Made by a program: the position numbers and the translations under genes
DNA from: Spirochaetaceae bacterium
GTDB taxonomy: Bacteria > Spirochaetota > Spirochaetia > DSM-27196 > SLST01
NCBI GenBank assembly: GCA_007129695.1
Contig: SKVA01000529.1
Span: forward strand, 1-7,594
Direction: 5' to 3'
DNA: 7,594 bases
In this document: one piece after another, positions 1 to 6,472 of the stretch
Layout: each line of letters begins with the position of its first letter
Numbering within the stretch: the first letter of the stretch is position 1
Notes under the pieces: model-generated
What the model was told of the DNA's origin: nothing
Database searches by the model: none
What the model saw: the letters and a program-made list of their open reading frames with translations, nothing else

Positions 1-728
1 ATGATCTGATCGTGGTTTACCCACTGAGAGGGCGCGGATGGTTCTCCACGACAACGGACGGGCCGACCCCGGCGCAACGACGCCTGGTCGAACCCGGGGT
101 CGTGCTCGTCCATTGGCCGTCGACCCCATGTTCACTCGAGGTGGAGCCCGACGGACAGTGGGTCGAGCAGTGGGTCCTCGCGCCGGCATCGGTCGCGGTC
201 GCGATGCGTGCGCTTGGAGTGCTTCGCGCAGACGTCGCGTGTCTCGAGCCGGGCGTCAACGATGCGCTCGCGCAGTCATTCGCCCGGATCGGCACCACGC
301 TCAGATCGATCGACGATCACGACGCAGAGATCCTGGGCCTGCGGACTCACGAGTGGTTCGTCGAAGCGGTCCGCCTCGCACGCGAGCGCCCCGACGAACG
401 GCACGAGGTGGAGATGGTACTCGCGGCGTGTCGGCTTCTGGCCGACGGTGGCGGCGGCAGCGATGCGCCGATCCCGCGGCTTGCCGCGCAGCTCGGCATC
501 GGGTACGAGCTGTTTCGCAAAGTCTTCCGACGGCGGATGGGTATGGCCCCGGGAGAGTACCGCATCCACCGGAGAATAGATCGCGCGCGCGAACTGATCA
601 TGCAGCATGGCCTGTCGAACCGGCAGGTTGCCGAGGAACTCGGATACGCCGACCCGTTTGTGTTCAGCAAGCAGTTCAAGCGGATCACCGGCGAGTCTCC
701 GACAGCGTTCCGACGGAGATCGGCGTAG
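1..728 (+). CDS. AraC-family transcriptional regulator, 5'-truncated by window edge
   Basis: Cytoplasmic DNA-binding activator or repressor of the AraC/XylS family. The reading frame (codons from base 3) is open to the left edge, so the true start lies outside. The GTG at 12 is an internal valine: the residues before it (D-L-I) continue the beta-strand of the AraC N-terminal cupin-like sensor domain, which goes on with YPLRGRGWF, a proline-rich turn and a W-V-E-Q-W stretch. About 240 residues are visible, so perhaps 40-60 are missing from a family norm near 290. Counting the GTG as residue 1, the C-terminal domain has two helix-turn-helix units, at about 153-173 (LAAQLGIGYELFRKVFRR) and 200-222 (GLSNRQVAEELGYADPFVFSKQFKR), followed by the typical G-x-S-P-x-x-F-R ending. 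The TAG stop is at 726-728. It lies 40 nt before an MFS transporter on the same strand, so it may control that gene. The ligand cannot be deduced. Confidence 0.9.
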   Translation, partial: DLIVVYPLRGRGWFSTTTDGPTPAQRRLVEPGVVLVHWPSTPCSLEVEPDGQWVEQWVLAPASVAVAMRALGVLRADVACLEPGVNDALAQSFARIGTTLRSIDDHDAEILGLRTHEWFVEAVRLARERPDERHEVEMVLAACRLLADGGGGSDAPIPRLAAQLGIGYELFRKVFRRRMGMAPGEYRIHRRIDRARELIMQHGLSNRQVAEELGYADPFVFSKQFKRITGESPTAFRRRSA

Positions 729-750
729 CTGTCGCTGTTGATTACAATTT

Positions 751-759
751 TGCTATATT
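751..759 (+). promoter_or_regulatory. Extended -10 element for the MFS gene
   Basis: In an AT-rich island between the AraC and MFS genes, TG at 751-752 followed by TATATT at 754-759 matches an extended -10 box (TGnTATAAT). No convincing -35 lies 16-18 nt upstream, which an extended -10 can tolerate. The predicted start of transcription falls at about 766-768, only 1-3 nt before the ATG at 769, and no Shine-Dalgarno sequence is visible, so the message may be leaderless or nearly so. Confidence 0.5.
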
Positions 760-768
760 TCCAATGAA

Positions 769-1932
769 ATGACGATACTCACCTTCATCATCGTCGTGGT
801 CGCGTTCGTCGACACGATGGCGCTGCTTCCGATTCTGTCGCCATTCGCGGTCTCTCTGGGCGCACGGTCGGTCATGGTTGGGTTGATCCTGGGAACGTAC
901 TCGCTCGTGAACATGGTCGGCAACGTGATCGCGGGCCCGATCATCGACCGACGGGGCCGGCGCGTGACGATCCGGTTCGGGATGGTTGTCGCCGGTCTCT
1001 CTCTGGCCGCGTACGCGCTCGTAACGGCTCCATGGCAGCTGCTGGTACTGCGCGCATTCCACGGCGCCGGGGGTGCGATCCTGGTGCCGGCCGCCTTTGC
1101 GCACGCGGGCGACCGGTCGTCGTCCGGTAAGGTGGGCCGGTCGATGGGCGTCGCGGGAGCCGCGGTCGCCACGGCGGCGCTCATCGGGCCAGCGATTGGC
1201 GGCATCGGGCACGTCGCGCTCGGATTCCGACCCGTTTTCGCGGGTGTCGGGATGCTCTTGGTGATCGTGGCGTTGACGCTTGTTCGCTCGGTCGACGACC
1301 CGCCGACCGTCGCACGCGACACGACGATGAACAGCGCGGCCAGATCAGACTCGGTACCAACCGTAATCGCCAACCCGACGCTGCAGTACGCGTACATCTC
1401 GGTCTTTGCGCTGACGTTCGCGATGGGAACACTCGCGTACGCGTTCCCGCTCACGATGGCCGAGATCGGGCTGTCGTCGGCGCACACCGGTGCACTGCTC
1501 AGCCTCTTCGCCGCTGCGGCGATACTTGTACTGGTGCTGCCAACCAACCGGCTGTCCGATCGGTACGGGAGGAGGCCGCTCGCGATCGCAGGTTCGCTCG
1601 CCGTCGGGCTGGCGCTTGCAGGCGTTGCGGTCGCCAGGAGTCGCGCGATGCTGTCAGCCGCAATGATCGTCTACGGAATCGGCTACGGCACGCTCTTTCC
1701 CGTGTGCTGCGCGCTCGTTGTCGATGAGACGACTCCGGGCGATCGCGGGACGGCGTTCGGGCTGTTCTACGCGGTGTTCTCGCTCGGCGTGGTGGCAGGA
1801 CCAGTCGTCACGGGTGCGATCGGGACGGCCTTCTCACCCTATCTTGTCGCAATAGCGCTCATCGTGGCGGTCAGAGCGATTCTGTCGGCACCGCGATTCG
1901 CAGGTCGGGAGATCGTAGGTCTGAGGGGGTAG
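769..1932 (+). CDS. MFS transporter, 12 TM, drug:H+ antiporter-like
   Basis: Inner-membrane secondary transporter of the major facilitator superfamily, 387 residues, the usual size for a 12-helix member. Visible signatures: motif A in the loop between TM2 and TM3 (G56-P-I-I-D60-R-R-G63-R-R65) with its pseudo-repeat in the second half (S263-D-R-Y-G267-R-R); motif B in TM4 (R95...G99-A-G101); and motif C in TM5 (G140-P-A-I-G-G145), which is characteristic of proton-coupled exporters. A polar central loop at about 172-205 splits the two six-helix halves. The likely role is therefore export of a small molecule driven by the proton gradient; the substrate cannot be read from sequence. The ATG at 769 is preferred because the protein starts directly in TM1 and sits just behind a -10 element. 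An ATG at 764 in another frame stops after two codons. It may be controlled by the AraC-type gene ending 40 nt upstream. Confidence 0.92.
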   Translation: MTILTFIIVVVAFVDTMALLPILSPFAVSLGARSVMVGLILGTYSLVNMVGNVIAGPIIDRRGRRVTIRFGMVVAGLSLAAYALVTAPWQLLVLRAFHGAGGAILVPAAFAHAGDRSSSGKVGRSMGVAGAAVATAALIGPAIGGIGHVALGFRPVFAGVGMLLVIVALTLVRSVDDPPTVARDTTMNSAARSDSVPTVIANPTLQYAYISVFALTFAMGTLAYAFPLTMAEIGLSSAHTGALLSLFAAAAILVLVLPTNRLSDRYGRRPLAIAGSLAVGLALAGVAVARSRAMLSAAMIVYGIGYGTLFPVCCALVVDETTPGDRGTAFGLFYAVFSLGVVAGPVVTGAIGTAFSPYLVAIALIVAVRAILSAPRFAGREIVGLRG

Positions 1933-1949
1933 CTCGGAGACGGAGAGAA

Positions 1950-1988
1950 CCGGGGAGTGCGGCCCGTGGGGACCGCACCGCTACCCGG
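1950..1988. terminator. Imperfect hairpin between convergent genes, candidate bidirectional terminator
   Basis: Between the MFS stop (1932) and the stop of the convergent histone-like gene (1995) lies a two-part stem. CCGGG at 1950-1954 pairs with CCCGG at 1984-1988, and GTGCGG at 1957-1962 pairs with CCGCAC at 1973-1978. The two are separated by an asymmetric internal loop, and the apical part is short. The location suits a terminator for both genes, but neither strand shows a clear T-run after the stem, so intrinsic termination is uncertain. Confidence 0.4.
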
Positions 1989-1994
1989 ACTCTG

Positions 1995-2180
1995 CTATAT
2001 GTCCTTGTCCTGAACGGTCTTGCGCTTGTCGGCTTTCGCGCTCTCGATCGCGGCATCGCAGATCGCGCGGACCTTGTCGGACAGCTCATCGATAACCGTC
2101 GCCGAACATTTCAGGTCACCCTTCGCCTTGATGTACGCCTTGACCTTCGACGCGATGACCAAAGTCTCATTCTCTGCCAT
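1995..2180 (-). CDS. Bacterial histone-fold protein (small nucleoid-associated protein)
   Basis: A 61-residue protein made of one minimal histone fold, probably a dimeric nucleoid-associated DNA-binding protein. Visible elements: helix 1 at about 7-20 (LVIASKVKAYIKAK), a long central helix at about 26-51 (SATVIDELSDKVRAICDAAIESAKAD), then the loop R53-K-T-V56 and a very short third helix ending D60-I61. The R-K/x-T motif and the Arg-to-Asp spacing of seven are those of archaeal histones such as HMfB (R52, T54, D59), where they form the loop-L2 DNA contact and the R-D clamp. The truncated third helix, length and K-rich helix 1 resemble the short bacterial histones described in Bdellovibrio (Bd0055) and Leptospira. 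The start is well supported: ATG at 2180 preceded by GAGAGGAG five bases upstream. It is convergent with the MFS gene and divergent from the dehydrogenase gene. The family call rests on motif recognition only. Confidence 0.8.
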   Translation of the reverse strand: MAENETLVIASKVKAYIKAKGDLKCSATVIDELSDKVRAICDAAIESAKADKRKTVQDKDI

Positions 2181-2185
2181 ATGGA

Positions 2186-2193
2186 CTCCTCTC
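2186..2193 (-). promoter_or_regulatory. Ribosome binding site of the histone-like gene
   Basis: Read on the minus strand, GAGAGGAG lies 5 nt before the ATG at 2180. This purine-rich Shine-Dalgarno sequence fixes the start of the small gene and supports it being real. It contrasts with the two + strand genes at 769 and 2285, which lack one. Confidence 0.7.
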
Positions 2194-2209
2194 GGTAGAA
2201 TATTCGACG

Positions 2210-2238
2210 ATTATGACGCATCCGACCGAGTACGTCGA
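2210..2238 (-). promoter_or_regulatory. Candidate promoter of the histone-like gene
   Basis: On the minus strand, CATAAT (2215 down to 2210) matches a -10 box at 5 of 6 positions. TCGACG (2238 down to 2233), 17 nt upstream, matches TTGACA at 4 of 6. The implied start near 2203 leaves a leader of about 20 nt that includes the Shine-Dalgarno sequence. An alternative -10, TATTCT (2202 down to 2197), is possible but would begin the message almost on top of the ribosome site. The elements overlap the possible upstream extension of the divergent dehydrogenase gene. Confidence 0.4.
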
Positions 2239-2272
2239 GTCTTTTGCACGCGAGGTTTTTCGCGCCTCATGC

Positions 2273-2278
2273 TATACT
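2273..2278 (+). promoter_or_regulatory. -10 element immediately before the glutamate dehydrogenase start
   Basis: TATACT at 2273-2278 matches the -10 consensus at 5 of 6 positions and ends 6 nt before the ATG at 2285, so transcription would begin at or next to that ATG (leaderless). A TTGCAC at 2244-2249 resembles a -35 box but is 23 nt away, too far for normal spacing. No Shine-Dalgarno sequence precedes 2285. Confidence 0.45.
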
Positions 2279-2284
2279 CGGGCC

Positions 2285-5155
2285 ATGAACCAGACTCGAA
2301 CGGGCATCCACGAGACCGCTCTCCATCGCCACCAGGCGCGGATGCGGTCGCTACGCGTCGACGTACAGCGCATCCTCGAGGGCGAGTTCTCGCTGGGGTT
2401 CAACACGGTGGAGAAAATGCTCGACAGCTACTTCTCCGACCGGTTCCTCCCGGCGTGGTACTTCCACAGCAACAACGCGCACGAAATCGCAAACCATGTG
2501 TTCGTGATCACGCAGCTACTGACGGCAACTACCGAGTACATCCAGCAGGCGAGCGACGACGGGTTCACGCTGACCTACTTCATCAACGTCGGTAGAGACT
2601 ATCCTGGCCGCCTCGCGAAGATCGTCGCTGAGAACGTCGATTTCGACGTCGTCGGGTTCGATGATGTGAAGACCAGATCCGGGATCCGGATCGTCACAAT
2701 AGAGAAGCGGGGACGCCCGGGATTCGATCTGACCGCGGAAGAGCGCGCCCAGATCGATCGGTTGCACGAGCAGGTCCGGCACTACGGGCGCAAGAACGGG
2801 TACGGGCACACCGAGCAGTTCCTGAACGCGCTGCACACAAACTACCTCTACGAGGAGTTGAACAGCAGCTCGGTCCCGATGCGGATTATCCGGCACCTGG
2901 ACGTCTACGAGCAGACGAGCGTCGCCGAATCGACGCTGATCCGCTTCCAGGACATCACGGCTGAACGGTTCAACGGCAGCGAACGGCTCTCGCGTGAGGA
3001 GCTACGGATCGTTGTGTCGACGAAGCACCCGACCAATGCCTTCGTCGAGCGCGTACTCGCGGTGATCAAGGCGTCCGATATCAACCTGCACCGGACCTAC
3101 TTCGACGTCTTCGCCGGTCGTGACGGATCAACCGCCGTCGGAGTAGTGTCGGCCTACGTCGACGCAACGGTCGACCAGCAAGCCCTGCGCACAGCGCTCG
3201 AGGTGATACCAGCCGGGACCGGCCCGGAGGTCGAGAAACAGACACTCGATGAGCTCGAGCGCCTGCTGCGCCGGGTAAGCGATCCCCGCCGCGACGACGA
3301 CGCACGGTATGCAGCGATCGACGGGCTTCGAACGCTCGCGACCCGGACGACGCTTCGCGACAGCCCGGGGCACGGCAACCTGATGCTGAACGCACTCGCG
3401 GAGTTCTTCGAGGTCGCTTCACTCCTGGGGATCGACCGCTCGCCTGCGTGCATGCTCGCGCTTCTGGGCTTCGACGCGTTCGAGGAGTTCTGGGTCAAGC
3501 GAGTTCTCAACGGCGAAGTGCGCAACACCGAAGGCTTTCGCACGCGCCACTCGACCTGGCGCGGCACCGCGAAGGGAGGGCTTCGAATCGACAACATCGT
3601 CGAGTTTTCTGAGGTGTCGGCGCTCGCATTCCTGATGACGTGGAAGTGTGCCCGCAGCAAGATCCTGTTCGGCGGAGCAAAAGGAGGTCTCAGGCTCAAC
3701 CCGCGCGACTACCGCGACCACCCGATCGACTTCTTCGATTCGGTCTCGAACCTGGGCCGGTCGCTCTTCCTGGTAACCGGCCCGTTGCAGGACGTTCCGG
3801 CGGGCGACGTCGGATGCGGAGAAAAAGAGATCAGCCACATCTTCGAGGGGTTCAAGTCATCGCTGAGCGATCTTGCGAAGCTCGCGTACGGGCTGAAGCA
3901 GGGAATCGCGCTGTTCGACAACAAATCCGTATCGCTCGCCGAGGCGCGGCACATCCTTCACGATCAGTTCGACGTTGATCTGGCCGACCGATCAGCGCTT
4001 CGCGAGCTCTACGAGAACGAGGAGTATCTCGAATTGGTGGCCGCGGCACAGATCACGGGGAAGACCCGTCGCGGGCTCGACGTTCGCCGCGGCGCGACAG
4101 GCCGGGGACTGGTGTACAGCATCCTGGCAACGATCGCGAACGCGAGCCTGCACGACGCGTGGCCGGTCGAACAGCCGATTGATGACGACGCGAAGGAGCT
4201 GCTCACGCGAGCGAGCGCGGTGACCGAACAGATGATCCAGCAGCACGGTGGGTTCTCGGGGCTCTCCGACGACGAGTGGTCACGGCTGCAACGCGAGGTG
4301 TTCCCACGGCTCTTGTCGGGCAAGCGGGTCGTCGTGCAGGGCGCCGGGAAGGTCGGTGGATCGGCGATGGTGGACCTCGAGGCATTCGGCGCGAAGATCA
4401 TCGCCGTCGCCGATGGAGCCGGCGCTATCGTAGGCGACGCCGGGCTGGACGTGCGCGAGGTCATCGCGCAGGTCCGAGCGACCGGGTACGCGATCGGCGC
4501 GACGGCTCGAGTCGACAGGACCATAGAAGGCGCGTCGAATGGCGCGCAGGTGCTCGAATTGCCGTGCGACATCCTGGTGCTGGCCGCGCTCGAAAACGCA
4601 GTCACGGAGCACAATGCGCCGCGGCTGCAGACACGGCTGATCGCGTGCGGGAGTAACGGCCCGCTGACGCCGGCGGCGACGCGAATGATTGGCGCGACCG
4701 ACACTACTGTGATCTACGACTTCGCGGCGAACGCCGGCGGTGTCATCGCGTCGTACTTCGAGTGGGTCACGAATATCTACGACCGAAAGCGCTACGAGGC
4801 GGAGAAGATCCGTGGAGCGTCGTTCGACCCCGAACAGATCGTGCGCTATCTGATGCCCGACTATCGCGACCGGATGCTGGACATCCTGGCCGATCCGTCG
4901 ACCGCGCGATGGAACGCGCTGATGCGTGACATGATGTTTGCCACGATCAACGAGGACTACGACTACTCGCACCAGCACGGAACGACGCTCCGTCAGGCCG
5001 GCTTCGCCGATGCGATGCTCCGCACGCTCGCCGCCGCGATAGCCCGAAGGCCGCAACTGGAACCGGCGACCGATCTGCTACCGGCCGATACCCGTGAGCA
5101 GCTCTCGACTTACCGGGAGCATCCCGAGATCAGGCTCTTCAGCGGGGGAGCGTGA
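2285..5155 (+). CDS. Large NAD-type glutamate dehydrogenase with ACT-like N-terminal region
   Basis: Cytoplasmic oxidative deamination of glutamate to 2-oxoglutarate and ammonia, or the reverse; NAD is the likely cofactor, judged from size class. The protein has 956 residues, twice the usual hexameric GDH and close to the ~115-kDa class. The N-terminal half contains ACT-like stretches at about 92-150 (TYFINVGRDYPGRL) and 240-300 (LRIVVSTKHP), suggesting effector control. Catalytic part: R426-G-T-A-K430-G-G, F462-G-G-A-K466-G-G, and D503-V-P-A-G-D508-V-G with the probable catalytic Asp508. The nucleotide-binding part has G603-A-T-G-R-G608, the Rossmann loop G686-A-G-K-V-G-G692, an S-N-G-P-L-T-P segment and A815-N-A-G-G819 followed by SYFEW. 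These key motifs are all present, so it should be active. The start at 2285 is preferred to an in-frame ATG at 2213 (24 residues longer) because of the TATACT box at 2273. First gene of a likely three-gene operon. Confidence 0.9.
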   Translation: MNQTRTGIHETALHRHQARMRSLRVDVQRILEGEFSLGFNTVEKMLDSYFSDRFLPAWYFHSNNAHEIANHVFVITQLLTATTEYIQQASDDGFTLTYFINVGRDYPGRLAKIVAENVDFDVVGFDDVKTRSGIRIVTIEKRGRPGFDLTAEERAQIDRLHEQVRHYGRKNGYGHTEQFLNALHTNYLYEELNSSSVPMRIIRHLDVYEQTSVAESTLIRFQDITAERFNGSERLSREELRIVVSTKHPTNAFVERVLAVIKASDINLHRTYFDVFAGRDGSTAVGVVSAYVDATVDQQALRTALEVIPAGTGPEVEKQTLDELERLLRRVSDPRRDDDARYAAIDGLRTLATRTTLRDSPGHGNLMLNALAEFFEVASLLGIDRSPACMLALLGFDAFEEFWVKRVLNGEVRNTEGFRTRHSTWRGTAKGGLRIDNIVEFSEVSALAFLMTWKCARSKILFGGAKGGLRLNPRDYRDHPIDFFDSVSNLGRSLFLVTGPLQDVPAGDVGCGEKEISHIFEGFKSSLSDLAKLAYGLKQGIALFDNKSVSLAEARHILHDQFDVDLADRSALRELYENEEYLELVAAAQITGKTRRGLDVRRGATGRGLVYSILATIANASLHDAWPVEQPIDDDAKELLTRASAVTEQMIQQHGGFSGLSDDEWSRLQREVFPRLLSGKRVVVQGAGKVGGSAMVDLEAFGAKIIAVADGAGAIVGDAGLDVREVIAQVRATGYAIGATARVDRTIEGASNGAQVLELPCDILVLAALENAVTEHNAPRLQTRLIACGSNGPLTPAATRMIGATDTTVIYDFAANAGGVIASYFEWVTNIYDRKRYEAEKIRGASFDPEQIVRYLMPDYRDRMLDILADPSTARWNALMRDMMFATINEDYDYSHQHGTTLRQAGFADAMLRTLAAAIARRPQLEPATDLLPADTREQLSTYREHPEIRLFSGGA
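5144..5150 (+). promoter_or_regulatory. Ribosome binding site of the EIIA-DAC gene
   Basis: GGGGGAG at the very end of the dehydrogenase coding region lies 8 nt before the ATG at 5159. Together with the 3-nt gap between the genes, this indicates translation from a shared message. Confidence 0.6.
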
Positions 5156-5158
5156 GCG

Positions 5159-6460
5159 ATGGAGGATGCGGTCGGGCAGACGCAGATCCAACCAGACTCG
5201 ATCATCCGCGTTCTCGGGCAGAACAAGGAGGAGCTGTTCAGCGCGATCGCCAAATCGGCAGCGCTACTCATCGAGGGGATCGACCGCGCAACGATCGAAG
5301 CGGCACTGTGGGAGCGGGAGAATCTGCTGTCGACGCGGCTCGACGATCACGTCGCGATGCCACACGCGCAGCTTGGGGGTACGACGCGTTCTGCCGTCAT
5401 TGTCGCGGTTTGCCCCGACGGAATCGTCTACGACGGGAACCTCGCCGGTCCGGTGAACCTGGTGGTGTCGGTGATCGGCGATCCGGCGTCGCACCTGGCC
5501 ACGCTCAGCCGCGTGGCGCGCGCGCTCAATGCGCCGACGCGACTCGACCGGATCGTCGCGGCAGCCACGCGCGGTGACACAAGCGCCGTACTGTCGCACC
5601 TCGCGCACCAGGAGAGCCCGGAAGGGCACGCAGACGGAACCCAGCAGGCGCGATCGACCCGCGTCTGGATGAAGTCGCTCGAACTCGCGCACGCGGTTGG
5701 AGCCCGGTGTGTACTGCTGCACGCGTCGGCCTCCCAATCGAAGCGGTTTCAGGTCCCTGACGAGTTCGCTGCCGACGTGTTCGTTATCACACCCGACGAC
5801 CTCGGAATGCCGCATCAGGCGGCGTACCGCTTCACCGGCGGCGTGTCGATCGCGCTCCTGTACGCGCTGACCGAGAATCGTGTCCGACAGGACGATATCG
5901 TAGTCGCGGTGTCGAGTTCCGACCGTTCGGGCCTCCTGGACACGATCCAGGTTACCGACGTATCGGCCGCGTTCAAGCTCTTCTTCTCGGTTTCGCGCGA
6001 ACTGTCGATGGAGGCGTCGACGCAACGGGTCATGCTCCGCGTTGTGGAACTGGTCGTCGAGATAGCCGACGAAGGCCGGGAGGGAAAGCCGGTCGGAGCG
6101 CTCTTTGTGGTTGGCGACACCGACGCGGTGCGGCCGCACTGCCAGCAGATGCTGATGAACCCGTTCAAGGGTTACGACCCGGAACACCGCAACGTGCTGG
6201 ACCCGGGGCTGACGGAAACGGTGAAGGAGCTCTCACGCATCGATGGTGCGTTTGTGGTCACCGACTCGGGGGTGATCGAGTCGGCGGGCACATATCTGCG
6301 CGTCGACGCCGACGTCGAGGATCTCCCATCGGGGCTTGGTGCGCGCCACGCGGCCGCCGCGGCAATCACCGCGGTCAGCGAGGCAGTCGCCATCGCGGTC
6401 AGCGAGTCGACGCGACAGGTAAGCATCTTCCGTCACGGCCGTCGCATCCTGGTTCTGTAA
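5159..6460 (+). CDS. Fusion of PTS EIIA domain, PK-C-like domain and diadenylate cyclase (DAC)
   Basis: A 433-residue three-part cytoplasmic protein predicted to make cyclic di-AMP from two ATP. Residues ~15-150 form an EIIA domain of the Ntr/fructose type. The segment A66-M-P-H69-A-Q carries the probable phosphoacceptor His69, and G97-P-V-N-L-V-V followed by SHLATLSRVAR is the conserved later part of that fold. Residues ~165-270 resemble the C-terminal alpha/beta domain of pyruvate kinase, the kind of domain attached to archaeal DacZ-type cyclases. Residues ~285-433 are a DAC (DisA_N) domain with the D362-G-A364 motif, G394-A-R-H397, A-V-S-E-A-V and V-S-E-S. The last Arg of the usual RHR is Ala398 here. 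No transmembrane or DNA-binding segment is seen, unlike CdaA or DisA. It starts 3 nt after the glutamate dehydrogenase stop and ends 12 nt before a methyltransferase gene. Phosphorylation of His69 may control the cyclase; this is inference. The EIIA and DAC calls are firm, the middle domain less so. Confidence 0.87.
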   Translation: MEDAVGQTQIQPDSIIRVLGQNKEELFSAIAKSAALLIEGIDRATIEAALWERENLLSTRLDDHVAMPHAQLGGTTRSAVIVAVCPDGIVYDGNLAGPVNLVVSVIGDPASHLATLSRVARALNAPTRLDRIVAAATRGDTSAVLSHLAHQESPEGHADGTQQARSTRVWMKSLELAHAVGARCVLLHASASQSKRFQVPDEFAADVFVITPDDLGMPHQAAYRFTGGVSIALLYALTENRVRQDDIVVAVSSSDRSGLLDTIQVTDVSAAFKLFFSVSRELSMEASTQRVMLRVVELVVEIADEGREGKPVGALFVVGDTDAVRPHCQQMLMNPFKGYDPEHRNVLDPGLTETVKELSRIDGAFVVTDSGVIESAGTYLRVDADVEDLPSGLGARHAAAAAITAVSEAVAIAVSESTRQVSIFRHGRRILVL

Positions 6461-6468
6461 GAAGGGGA
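6461..6468 (+). promoter_or_regulatory. Ribosome binding site of the SpoU-type methyltransferase gene
   Basis: GAAGGGGA directly follows the EIIA-DAC stop (TAA 6458-6460) and lies 4 nt before the GTG at 6473. It decides in favour of the GTG start, which also gives the family's normal N-terminus (H-Y-R-S-I-T). Confidence 0.55.
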
Positions 6469-6472
6469 CGCG

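Noticed and set aside
12..14. GTG at 12 as the start of the AraC gene
   Set aside because: The frame is open to the left edge and the residues before it fit the family's N-terminal strand, so the gene is truncated by the window.
38..772. 244-codon + strand frame overlapping the AraC gene
   Set aside because: Arg-rich +2-frame shadow; the AraC frame carries both helix-turn-helix motifs.
753..1547. 264-codon minus-strand open frame over the MFS gene
   Set aside because: Ser/Thr/Ala-rich translation antisense to hydrophobic codons of the transporter; no start signal or family motif.
2244..2278. TTGCAC/TATACT as a complete sigma-70 promoter for GDH
   Set aside because: The spacer is 23 nt, outside the usual 16-18; only the -10 element is reported.
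2213..2284. N-terminal extension of GDH from ATG 2213
   Set aside because: No ribosome site, and the stretch contains the -10 box adjacent to ATG 2285 and the divergent promoter. Kept as an alternative only; homologue alignment would settle it.
5264..6187. 307-codon minus-strand open frame inside the EIIA-DAC gene
   Set aside because: His/Arg-rich shadow typical of high-GC DNA; the opposite strand has clear EIIA and DAC motifs.
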